Shown here: in pieces, positions 48,701 through 59,798 of the stretch
Position numbering within the stretch: position 1 is the stretch's first letter
Layout: every line of letters starts with the position of its first letter
The notes under the pieces: generated by a model
The model's database searches: none
What the model saw: the letters and a program-made list of their open reading frames with translations, nothing else
What the model was told of the DNA's origin: nothing
DNA from: Steromphala cineraria
Lineage: Eukaryota > Mollusca > Gastropoda > Trochida > Trochidae
Direction of reading: 5' to 3'
NCBI GenBank assembly: GCA_916613615.1
Contig: OU744720.1
Coordinates: forward strand, 76,721,338 to 76,785,337
Length of the DNA stretch: 64,000 nucleotides
Program-made: the position numbers and the translations under genes

Positions 48701-51700
48701 AAGCTAGGCTCAGTATGCAACGAAGGACAAAATATGTTTTTATATGTCAAGGACCTATATTTTCGAAGTTCTTATCCAACAACTTACAAGATTAATATAT
48801 ACGAATTTCCAAGAACTATGGGAGTCTTGAGAATTCAACTCATTTACTATCAGAAACCAATAAATATATGAAGTAGATAATGAAATTGATGGTTTGAAAG
48901 AAAAATTTAACATTTTAAAAACATCTAAATTCTGCCGGACTTGTCATACGGTCTATCTTCTTAATTGTTAAGGGATAAAACAAAATATATGATGAATATT
49001 AAACTAATGTTAAAAAATCAAAGAAAATATATGTTTTTCTAAATGAAACAAAAGCCCTATAATATATTTTTATACTTCATTTTTATATCTGTTATTTTTA
49101 AATTCAGGAAAATAATAGAATGAAAATTACAATTCTATTTTACTATATTTGCTTATAAAATTATTTGATAACTCTGAAACTATAATGTGTTGACCATAAA
49201 AAAATATTTTAGATCACTCGGGGCAAAGCGCTCCCCCCGGCTCACTTTGCCCCTTTGAGGGTAGCATTCGATTTTTGCATCATACGAAATAATTCAAGCA
49301 ATGAATTACAAATTTCCTTATTTAATGATATATTTTTGTGTAAAAAGTGCCCTAGAGTTTAATGTTGCGTTTTGTTTTTATAAGAAATATTGGAATTCGG
49401 ACATAATATTTCCTTAAAGAAAAATGCCGTTTTTTAAACTTTTTGCTATGGTAAGTCTCCAACTCACGCTAACAATGCAAACGTGGATCACAACAATTCT
49501 TAACGTTTGCTTTCATTGGTTGATAAAGACAAACCACGCCATCTGTCGATCGTTAAGGAGAAATAACGCTTGGTCACCTTGCCCCGACGGCGCGCTTTGC
49601 CCTGGTCTCCCCTAATCAAAATTTAAAACTGTATAACACATGCGAAAAATATATCTCCCCTATAGCATATATTCTAGGACGGCCAGCTTCCAGTTTTGTA
49701 GAATTCCTAAGTTTATTCAATAAAATAAAACCATGCTCTATAGTAAGAACTTCCTCTATCTCTGCTAATCCCAAAGGGAAGTGATCTGTCTTTAGACGGA
49801 AAGACATCAGGTTCGGTTATATCCTTTATCTTTAAACTGCATACATGTACCTGCTGGAATTTATGTGATGACGTCTGATACTTAGGGATTGAGTACGGAC
49901 TAGTTGTGACCAAGCAAGAGCTGAACCAGTTCGCCCAGAGTCTGTGGGATAACGACGTGAACAGAATCAACAGTAACCTCTACGCTCTCAACCCTCAGGC
50001 TACAGTCACACTCACAGATGGGGATATGGCCACAGAGAGGTACACGTCATCATGTTACATAGAGATTATTACCTAAGGAAGTGTGTCATATGACTTTTAC
50101 GAAACGAGTGTGAATTTTTGTATTACCCGAGCGAGAGCGAGGGTTATACACAAATTTGCACGAGTTTCGTAAAAGTCATATGACACACTTCCGAGGGTTA
50201 TAATTTCTTTATTACCGATTCTGTTCCATTTTACCATCCTAGAAATATCCAAGAAACAGGCCGCTTCCCTTGCGACGGTCGGCTACAGTGACGTCACGAA
50301 CAATGGTTTAATGACGTCACAGGCGAAAAAATACGGGAACCCGCGCTACAACAATCGTTGCTAGGCAAAAGTGATATGTGCACTAGTGCTCATATTGAAA
50401 ATACGTCACCACTTATTTCCAACCATATGGGTAATAAAGAGTGTTACAGAATCATCTCATGCAAGAATAAATTTGTGTCATGCTATTTTCAAAAGCAGTC
50501 AAAATCTCGTTTGAGGAAAGGGTCAAATGGGAAAAAGTTAGGATCTTTTTATGGTCATGTTAATTATCTTCTACGTCGCATCATTTTATTATACTTATTG
50601 TGTTGTTAAGTTGCATATTTACAAGGCATTGTCAGTAATCTTATGTGCCGATTTCAATGCTGATACATGTGATTGGAATTGGAAAGTTTAACTAAACTAA
50701 GTATTGATCTGTAAAACGATATAATTGTTGATACCGTTAACTATTTAAATATTTGAAGATAAACAATTTTTTCAAGTACCTTTTACAATAGATCTTAAGG
50801 GTTACAATTTTGCTATGTAAAATATGTAAATAAAGCATGTAATTCAAATATTCTCTTTCCTTACAATCATAACCGGATGCATGCAGACTGATAATACCTA
50901 AAGACAATGCCACCCTAGAGGCTATCTTGGCCGACCACAACACCACCTACCCCTACTTCATCCGCCTCCTCAACAACTACGCCCCTGTCAAGACTCACGT
51001 GGAGACCCATCCGGCCAAGGAGATCTCCGAAGAAGTTGCCTTCTGGAACGCCATCGACAAGACACAGGTGCTCCAGCTCACCTTCCGCTTCCTCAGGGAT
51101 CAAGGTCAGTTTGTTGCTGGTTTTGTGTTTGTAAGTCGAGTAAGGATGTCAGACTTTGTGCTTGTAGGTCGAGTTAGGATGTCAGGTCATGTGTTTGTAA
51201 GTCGAGTAAGGATGTCAGGTCATGTGTTTGTAAGTCGAGTAAGGATGTCAGGTCATGTGCTTGTAACTCGAGTAAGGGTGTCAGGCCATGTCCTTGTAAG
51301 TCGAGTAAGGATGTCAGGCCATGTCCTTGTAACTCGAGTGAGGATGTCAGGCCATGTGTTTGTAAGTCGAGTAAGGATGTCAGGCCATGTGTTTGTAAGT
51401 CGAGTAAGGATGTCAGGTCATGTGTTTGTAAGTCGAGTAAGGGTGTCAGGTCATGTGTTTGTAAGTCGAGTAAGGATGTCAGGTCATGTGCTTGTAAGTC
51501 GAGTAAGGATGTCAGGCCATGTCCTTGTAAGTCGAGTGAGGATGTCAGGTCATGTCCTTGTAAGTCGAGTAAGGATGTCAGGTCATGTGCTTTGTAAGTC
51601 GAATGAGGATGTCAAGCCATGTCCTTGTAACTCGAATGGGGATGTCAAGCCATGTCCTTGTAAGTCGAGTGAGGATGTCAGGCCATGTGTTTGTAAGTCG

Positions 51701-54700
51701 AGTGAGGATGTCAGGCCATGTGTTTGTAAGTCGAGTAAGGATGTCAGGCCATGTGTTTGTAAGTCGAGTAAGGATGTCAGGTCATGTGTTTGTAAGTCGA
51801 GTAAGGATGTCAGGTCATGTGCTTGTAAGTCGAGTAAGGATGTCAGGCCATGTCCTTGTAAGTCGAGTGAGGATGTCAGGTCATGTCCTTGTAAGTCGAG
51901 TAAGGATGTCAGGTCATGTCCTTGTAAGTCGAGTAAGGATGTCAGGTCATGTGCTTTGTAAGTCGAATGAGGATGTAGGTCATGTCCTTGTAAGTCGAGT
52001 AAGGATGTCAGGCCATGTGTTTGTAAGTCGAGTAAGGATGTCAGGCCATGTGTTTGTAAGTCGAGTAAGGATGTCAGGTCATGTGCTTGTAAGTCGAATG
52101 GGGATGTAGGTCATGTCCTTGTAACTCGAATGGGGATGTCAAGCCATGTCCTTGTAACTCGAATGGGGATGTCAAGCCATGTCCTTGTAAGTCGAGTGAG
52201 GATGTCAGGCCATGTCCTTGTAAGTCGAGTAAGGATGTCAGGCCATGTCCTTGTAACTCGAGTGAGGATGTCAGGCCATGTGTTTGTAAGTCGAGTAAGG
52301 ATGTTAGGTCATGTGCTTGTAAGTCGAGTAAGGATGTCAAGCCATGTCCTTGTAAGTCGAGTGAGGATGTCAGGCCATGTGTTTGTAAGTCGAATCAGGA
52401 TGTAGGTCATGTCCTTGTAAGTCGAGTAAGGATGTCAGGCCATGTGTTTGTAAGTCGAGTAAGGATGTCAGGCCATGTGTTTGTAAGTCGAGTAAGGATG
52501 TCAGGTCATGTGCTTGTAGGTCGAATGGGGATGTCAGGTCATGTCCTTGTAAGTCGAATGGGGATGTCAGGTCATGTGCTTGTAAGTCGAGTGAGGATGT
52601 CAAGCCATGTCCTTGTAACTCGAATGAGGATGGCAGGCAATGTGCTTGTAAGTCGATTAAGGATGTCAGGTCATGTGCTTGTAAGTCGAATGAGGATGTC
52701 AAGCCATGTCCTTGTAATTCGAGTGAGGATGTCAGGCCATGTGTTTGTAAGTCTAGTAAGGATGTCAGGTCATGTGCTTGTAAGTCGAATGAGGATGTAG
52801 GTCATGTGCTTGTAAGTCAAGTCAGGATGTCAAGCAATGTGCATGTGAGTAAACAGTGCAGTATTTTGGAATGGAATGTGTAACATTAACGAGATAGTAA
52901 AACCTAAATACCAAAACAAGAACCATCAGGAGAGATGGCTTATCCCCCCGGCCCGAATGAAGTTGAATGAACAGTCCTATCATATATTTTGATATACTGA
53001 TTGTGTGAATAATGTTGTATGCATACATGCAGCTAATTTTGTTTGACTTTAATAACCATCATAAGACTATGATAAACCACACCTAGGTCTTTTTAATTAG
53101 TAAATGCTTATGTTATGCCATAGTCAACTTCCTCATGTTAAGGTGAAGAGAGTGGAAAACAAACCATCCTGTTTAATTGAACATGCTGTTTGATTAAAAC
53201 CTCTTTATGCCTTAGTGATGGTAATGTTGGAATGAAGAATGTCAGTGAGTGTACTCCATGCAATTTGAAAACACGAAAGGCACATTTGTAAACAGTTTCA
53301 TTGAGCTAGCCCTAATGGTTTTCAAATTCTGCTCCGGAAACGCATTTCTTAATCGTATTTCCATCGGAAAGCCGGAGAAATACCACAAATTCCAGAACGT
53401 TTAAAATCCCAAAAGGCACAACTGCATGTCATGATTAGTGATTATGCTAAGTTTCATTGAGATAGCCCAAATAGTGTTCAATTTCTGCTCCGGAAATGCA
53501 ATACGTTACGTTCCATGGAAACTGGAAAAAATAACAAATTCCAGAAAGTTGAAAATCCCAAAAGGCACAACTAAACTTCATTATTAGTCAATATACTAAG
53601 TTTCATTGAGCTGGCCCTGATAGTGTTCTAATTCTGCTCCGGAAACGCATTTCTAATTATGCTCTTTTTACATGCGCACTTTACTCCTCGGAGTATAAAT
53701 AGCCATAGGAGTAAAAGTATATTTACTTTACGTTGGAATTTAAGGACCCTTAAGTATATCATGATTTGCTTACAGGGAAAATATGTTTATTCTTAGAAAT
53801 GAGTGAAATGCATATCCTGTGGCAAAGCAGAAATAACCAATATTTTACCATAGATTTGGTTTGATCAATCAACTACTAGTGTAAAAGGGGTAAAAGCAAG
53901 TTTTCAGTTTTGAAAGAATGACACCCAACACAAAAAAACACCAAATTTCCCTCATGAGGAAACATACTCTCAACAAGTTAAAAAGAATAATCTTGAATGA
54001 TGTTATTAATTTATGAAAAATAACAGTATTATGTGGAAACTCTATAAATGCTATCATTCAACTATGCTTAGGAGTAAAGATACTCCTGTAAGCAAATTAG
54101 CCTAAGACTGTTTACATGACACGTTTACTCCCTGTAGGTACATTTACTCCTAGGGATAAACGTGTGCATGTAAAAAGGGCTAGTTGTATTTCCGTGGAAA
54201 CCGCAAGAATAAAGAACTCCAGAAAGTTGAATACCCCAAAAGGCACAACTTCATGCGATAATTAGTCAATATACCAAGTTTCATTAAGCTAGCTGTAACG
54301 ATTTTCAAATTCTGTGATCACAAACAGACAGACGAACGGATAGACGGAGCCAACGACTATATATCCCCCGCATTATATGCCGGGGGATAAAAAGGTATAG
54401 CTGCTTATTCTTGTGTTCAGGATAAGGCAATGTCCATGTTTTTCTTTTTCAGGATATGTGAAAGGCGACATTCGCGCATTTCACGCTCTGTTCAACGAGC
54501 TATGGTTTGAGATGTACCCTCACAACAAACACTCCACCACTAAGACTGACAGTGGATTCGAACATGTGATCGCTGGTGAGATAAACCATCCCCAACATCC
54601 CAACACGACTGGAACAGTCTCGGGTCTCAACAACTGGGTTAGATTCTATGAGGAGGAGAAGACAGGACGACTGGACTACATGGGTAACATCAAGCACAGT

Positions 54701-55784
54701 CAGGTAGGTGTATGATAAGACTTCAAGAAGATCCATTATGTCATGAAGAATCCAGGTAACATCAAACGTAGTCAGGTAGGTGTATGATTAGACTTGAAGA
54801 AGATAAATTATGTCATGAAGAATCCAGGTAACAACAAACCTGTAATAATTTGTAGTTATGGAGAACGAACGATAATCAATTTAAACGAAGCATACCAAAT
54901 TTAGTGAAACGTCATAAAGTGGTATTAATTCAACAATAATAGATAGACAGATAGACTATTAAATGTGATAACCAGTCAGGGGATTTCCTCAATATCAGAA
55001 GATAGCAGAAATGCTTACCAAATGCCTGAAACACTCGCGCAGATCTACTGTTGATAGAAAGGGTAAGGAATAGTTTGGTTGGTTAAGTAAATACCAGAAC
55101 CAGTCGACAATCTCACTAACATCATAATCAACCAAGTATGTTTATTGAATTCGAGTGGATAGCTGATCATGAAAATAGCCGTTTGGATCAAATTTTCTCA
55201 TATTAAGAACAGACAGAGAGAGGCTTGGGACTGCAAAAGAGTACAGGTATATATTCCTTATTGTCCAATAAATTCAAAGAGGTTTAATATCAAAATGGTT
55301 TAACAATTGAATATTAGAAACGATACGGCACGTTAGGTCTATTATTTCAACTGTAAGGTTTGAAAATGCAACCAAACGTTTTTAACTGAACAGACGCAAG
55401 ATAAATCTTTATATATTTTAATACTTTGATTTTTAACTTAATGACTAGCCAGTCCTAACGGTTGTCTCGAAAGAGCAGTTATATGACACAACGATATTTT
55501 ACATATATCAAACATTGTCCCCCCAGAACCCGACCATGGTGGATGCCCGGTTCTCATGGCACACCGCCACCTCGAGAGGTGCCTCTTTCTTCATGGGCAC
55601 CAGTCCTGAGTTCGACATGTGCCTCTTCACCGTGTGTGCAGTGGTCCACCCAAACAAACCCTGCTCTGTCACAATCAACGGTCAGCACATCAGCATCCGG
55701 ACTACATCCATAAAACATCAGTACATTACACAGCTGACGTCGGCGATTGCCTATGTTCCAAAACCTGCGCCGATCATCGGTTGA
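45783..55784 (+). CDS. Secreted SMB-EndoU protein, gene D (353 aa)
   Basis: Six exons: 45783-45849, 48071-48184, 49886-50039, 50887-51104, 54453-54703, 55527-55784. The total is 1062 nt with the same phases as gene C. Signal peptide MRVLLIASVLLVGVRA, then one SMB domain (CSNRC, CQC, CC) and an EndoU domain. His222 is present (GFEHVIAGE). The second catalytic position is Asn244 (GLNNW), and the Lys position is Ser/Arg (TSRGAS). The loop HPQHPNTT holds a sequon at Asn235. Introns are long and repeat-laden: a 1.26-kb transposon and a 227-bp MITE in intron 2 (which ends at the SMB exon), a hairpin element in intron 3, a 1.7-kb minisatellite and a nested element in intron 4, and a duplicated exon end in intron 5. 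Whether all are spliced efficiently is unknown. Confidence 0.88.
45971..46027 (+). pseudogene. Duplicated signal-peptide exon of gene D, copy 2 (out of phase)
   Basis: It starts ATGAGAGTTGCC and ends at a gtaatctcag donor, closely like exon 1. A 9-base deletion and a missing G shift it to phase 0, so splicing to the SMB exon would be out of frame. Confidence 0.8.
46089..46151 (+). pseudogene. Duplicated signal-peptide exon of gene D, copy 3 (broken)
   Basis: ataagagtgcgactgactgt followed by ttctgttcctctggttgggg aligns with exon 1. The start is ATA and the frame is disrupted; the gtaatctcag donor persists. Confidence 0.75.
47820..48046. mobile_element. Palindromic MITE with 9-bp target duplication, 24 bp before the gene D SMB exon
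   Basis: The ends catcctgtctcaggatacga and the inverse right end extend for nearly 60 bp (ctgagcccagg inner part). The 9-mer atcatatcc flanks both sides (47811-47819 and 48047-48055), suggesting a Mutator-like MITE. A 91-bp relative lies at 61713-61803. Confidence 0.87.
48356..49612. mobile_element. Non-autonomous transposon with GGGGAGACCAGGGCAAAGC TIRs, second copy
   Basis: Same terminal repeats as 919-1948, flanked by TA on both sides (48354-48355 and 49613-49614). It lies in the opposite orientation: its left subterminal sequence matches the right end of the first copy. gggcaaagcg motifs recur internally (about 48550-48580 and 49215-49255). Length 1257 bp, no transposase, in gene D intron 2. 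Confidence 0.87.
50077..50330. mobile_element. Hairpin MITE-like element in intron 3 of gene D
   Basis: Perfect 29-bp inverted arms at 50077-50105 and 50164-50192 (ggaagtgtgtcatatgactt plus ttacgaaac) flank a loop with cccgagcgagagcgaggg. Downstream lie two gacgtcac sites. A decayed relative sits at the same intron position in gene C (about 39505-39600), so the insertion predates the C/D duplication. Confidence 0.75.
51120..52850. repeat. 33-bp minisatellite, about 52 copies, just after the exon 4 donor of gene D
   Basis: The unit is tgtttgtaagtcgagtaagg plus atgtcaggtcatg, an exact 33-bp period starting about 15 bp into the intron. Because 33 is a multiple of three, the array stays open in several frames on both strands, giving 11-residue periodic pseudo-peptides (VFVSRVRMSGH on plus). 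Most units contain GTAAGT. Variant units (ttgtaactcg, gaatggggatg) are interspersed in higher-order blocks, for example about 51300-51590 resembling about 51660-51960. Confidence 0.95.
52939..54391. mobile_element. Repeat element with ttatcccccggc-type ends, containing tandem ~150-bp units
   Basis: The left end ttatccccccggc and right end gccgggggataa are inverse. Inside, units beginning near gctccggaaacgcatttctt and containing aagtttcattgagctagcc repeat at roughly 53330, 53490, 53635 and 54190. Another element is nested at 53655-54181. The whole lies in gene D intron 4. Confidence 0.7.
53655..54181. mobile_element. MITE nested in the preceding element
   Basis: The inverted ends gctctttttacatgcgcac and gtgtgcatgtaaaaagggc interrupt one of the tandem units of the host element, whose sequence resumes at ttgtatttccgtgg. 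tactcct/aggagta motifs recur near both ends. The exact target duplication is unclear, possibly TA. Confidence 0.65.
54683..54826. repeat. 72-bp duplication spanning the exon 5 / intron 5 junction of gene D
   Basis: The block from ggtaacatcaagcacagtca through the donor (caggtaggtgtatga) and on to gaatcca occurs at 54683 and again at 54755, recreating a second tcag/gtaggtg donor after 54775. Use of the second donor would hit an in-frame TGA after three codons. Confidence 0.85.
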
Positions 55785-55824
55785 AATTAGTTGTTATATT
55801 TGTAACAAACGCGTGGTTACAACA

Positions 55825-55830
55825 ATTAAA
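55825..55830 (+). terminator. ATTAAA, likely polyadenylation signal of gene D
   Basis: A variant signal about 40 nt after the stop codon. Confidence 0.45.
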
Positions 55831-55849
55831 GTTTTTGTATTGTTGAAAT

Positions 55850-58800
55850 GTTTAATTGACATTATATTCCCCCACCGTTAAAACCAACTTTATATCGAAA
55901 TAGTATCTGATAACCCTGCTTATCAGCGTATTTGTATCCTCGTACCTCCTACCATGCCCTAATATATATCATGGCAAATTTCGACGAAACTGAAGCAAAA
56001 GATTACGAACCGCTGCATTTTTCATTCGGGTTCTGTCGCTATAGCATTTCAATCGTTGGTTATCTTAAGAGCGATAATTAGCACATTTGTCTTGGTGGAT
56101 GTCAGGATAGGGTACGTGAGTATAAAAATGTTGATGTAGCAAGATCTTCTTCATTAAAGTACCGGTATTTGATATTCGTTTATCTGACGTGGTCTGAGCG
56201 TTCATACTTATTTGTCGGGAGTATAGAATCATTGTAATCCAATTATGGTCTTCATGTGGTTTAAACAATCCAAAACATGTATATTTAAGTAAAATCACTG
56301 CCTCTTGTTTGCTTCCAAAGTTAAATCGAGATGTCTCCAATCTGTCCTTCATTGCACTTTTTGGGCTGTTTTTGTTAACCGTTGGTATGCGGACATATCT
56401 ATGTACAGTGTATATTTCAAAGAACTAACTAAGGCGAACAAAGCAAGATCAACAGTATCTTAAAATAAATAAAATTTATTGCTATTGTTAAAAATACATC
56501 ATAAATTTGCCAATCAATCAGTGATTTGGCTTTTCTCAAATTAAAAGGCACAAGAATATTGTCAACAAATACTCTGTATATAATACCTCCTGCCCCACAC
56601 ACACTAATGCTGAGAGGACTGATGGTAGGTTCATTGGTGTCTTGATCTGTACATTCAGATTCTCTCAACTTCAGCTTGTCAACTCAATTGGTTAATATGG
56701 GGTAACAAAACTTACTGTAGGGGGAACAATTTACACGTGATGTATGTCCAATATCATTCTCTAAAAAACAACATTCGTCTTCTGACTTCAAATGCGCACA
56801 ATACTAAATCTTTATTCCCGTTCAATTCACCCTGACCAGGAGACCATCTTAATTTGCTTGATTCACTCTTGTTACAATGCCATGGAAATATGGATATTTT
56901 CTTCTCTGTACAGGGAAGCATCATTACCGTGTAGCAAATTTCAGCAGATACTTGCAGAAAAGTCGAGAACATCTCTTTAGACAATCTGAAGTTCTTCTTG
57001 AATCGGCATGTTAAAATATAGTTTGTCGAAAGAATTTACCATAACCAGAACATTGTAGGAAAAGCAATCAAATTAAGATGACCTTCTTATCTTGATTGTA
57101 TACTTGGCTTTAGCATTCTCTAAATATACCATCGCAATTACCTTCTATCAAATCTGACAAAACGCATTGAACGATTTCGGCAAGTCTTACATACGGGAAG
57201 TAATGATTGCGATATATTTGCACGTAGAAGACTAAACGAGCAAGGCACATCAATATGGGTATATGCACATGGGCCTCGGCCATAAACTGTACACAAATAT
57301 ATAGGGTCATATCAAACTCTATCGGCATACAAAACACTCGGGCTAGGCACCTATCTTATTAATACAGGTCACTTTGTAGGCCTGGACATCACTGAGGAAC
57401 GACAACATCTTATTGAGACAAACTACATTCATAATTTAGCACTGAATAATGCTTCCAATACAGGAATATACAGTCATGCCATTCTAAGTGAACGTCAAAC
57501 AATTTTAAATGCGTCGGGATCAAGCACCTTCGTGATCTGATTGGAAGAATTCTGGACAAGTTTTATCAAGACGTTGTTACTACAACATAAATATTTATCA
57601 ACCTAAATTACTACGTGTTTAAAGAATGCTAATATCAACTTTGAACAATATTTCAAATACCTTAAACTAGACAAATGTTATTAACGCATAGTCAATGTGT
57701 CTTTCATGCATCATTATCAGTAATCAAACTATAAAACAGATATATCGTTTCCTAATACCATTTTACTTTCTTAACTATGACCTTAAAAGGTCATTTTGAC
57801 ACATAACCTATAACCTTCGAGGGAGTCTCTCAGCCTATAAAGACGTAAAATATTATGATAAACATATAAAATAACTTCTTCACAACACTTCGTTCAGTAT
57901 TTATATACTCTAGAAATATCTGTAACATGCATCAAAGTTAATTAAATGTAAACGTTTCCTATCGGCTATCGTTTACCAACATTGTCAGTGAATTATAGGG
58001 CGACGTTTTGGTCAAAGACTTCTACATAGGTTACTTAGTTTTATCCACAGAAATAGTTATCGCCTAACCTGTCTATCTATGGCAGTAGAGGGAAGTCAAA
58101 CCCTCCAATCAGATTGACCTGAGACTACCCAGCAGACCAATCAAATGCCAGCATCAATCTGCACCTCCCTGGAGAATCAACTATAACAACTAACCACTAT
58201 AGGATGATATGGTGATATAGACTTGTAACTACATAACATATCAGAACAAAGGGTCCCTTCCTCGAAACAGCCGTATTGCTACAATCACCCCTCAACATCC
58301 ATGTCAAGTCAATACTTTGAGAAACACCCGAAGGGTACATCTTCTTCAAAGCATTGGCAGTAGTCTTACGATTCGGAGTAAAAGTGTCTTTAACGATGCA
58401 ATTAAATTTAGAAGCGTCCGCAAGGGTTCATTCTCAAAGCAATAAAAGTGTTCCAAACAAATGATCCCTTTGTTTAACAATTGGATAGAGGTGATTCTTG
58501 CAAAACTAAAATTTCCAGGGCGGTCCCCAAAACATAACAGAAATGACCAACATTATGTACAAACAATAACGGGCGAGCAAATATTTACAGACATGAAACA
58601 AGAATGAATTTGGTAAACAAAAACAACAACACAATAGTTTTACCCAGACAGTCACTGTTGACTTGATTGCCATTACGGTATCATTTACATCTCGCTACCT
58701 TCTTGTTAAAGACATCGAAAACGACGTTAATCTATTTGAAGATTGTAACCTGGCAAAACAAACCCTCACACTTAATCAAAGATCTTCAGGTGGGTTTTAT

Positions 58801-59780
58801 GATTGTATATTGTTTGACATAATTGGCTTGAATTATTTTGTGTAAAATCTAGAAAATGTTTCCATTATAGATTTTTACATTTCGACATTTGTACGAAACT
58901 ATTGCCATGCTTTCAAACCATGACTACACGAACTAGTGCAACTACAGTTTACTACAGTGTTCAGACAATCAAGTGCCAAATTGTTTAAGAAACCGGAAGT
59001 TGTTATTTACATCCGGGTGCTTATTGCATCGAGAATCTGGAAGACCATCAGAACTCACGGAACATAGAAAACTGAGGCCAAATGCCCGTCCAAAAATAAA
59101 ACTTTGGCAACTGTTCTTGAAAGCTATCTGGGTTACTATCAAAACGACCATCCATACAAGAATATGTATACCCAAACTACTGTACAGTGATATCAAAAAC
59201 AGGAACAGCATGCCGATAAACTCTTCATTTCAGTATCAATATCTTAGACACTGAACAACAGTATCCACCATAGCCACTTTAATATGTGACAGTCACCGCA
59301 ATAACAGGTCGAGACTAAATTTCTTCAGGTACAAGACAACACAATTTCAAAAGCGTACCGCATACCAAGAAATGTTAAGTGACAAATGACCATGTTCATT
59401 GACGTCCATGGCGTGTCTAAATAATATGATACACCTGAAACCAAATTTCCAAATTTTTACAGAGACCGTCACATATCAACTGCGTTTCCTTTAGTACCCA
59501 AAAATATTATAGCATCTGAATCATCCAAGTATGAACACAAAGGTACAGGTAGGAAAAGAGACGCAGTTCAGGTGACAATGACAAGATGTTGAACATCTCT
59601 AGCATTAACATTCATCGTATCTTACTCAACAAGTATATATTTATCTGCATAATTATATAATATGAAATATGAAAGCTGCATCAAACAAACCGGACGACGC
59701 ACTGTACAGTCACGTGACCTCACACTTCAAGTTTCTTATGATATGAATACAGTGGTGATCTCCAATATCACGAATCAATC
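55850..59780. other. Gene-free stretch between gene D and the SLCO gene
   Basis: No exon-like sequence was recognised on either strand. Part of the right side may be SLCO 3' UTR. Short ORFs here resemble no known protein. Confidence 0.4.
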
Positions 59781-59798
59781 ACACAAGATGTGTCCTTT

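Noticed and set aside
51120..52850. Several ORFs of 60-340 codons on both strands with 11-residue repeats
   Set aside because: They are a consequence of a 33-bp tandem repeat lacking stops. Only the exon 4 part (50887-51104) has homology to a protein family.
51120..52850. Regular repeats resembling a CRISPR array
   Set aside because: The units are contiguous with no unique spacers, and the window is eukaryotic with spliced genes.
18682..55784. Viral origin for the EndoU genes (nidoviruses also encode an EndoU)
   Set aside because: The SMB domain, signal peptide and six-exon structure match the cellular animal family; nothing viral surrounds them.
56065..59254. Several ORFs of 60-95 codons on both strands
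   Set aside because: No family resemblance and no splice-compatible neighbours; treated as chance ORFs in AT-rich DNA.
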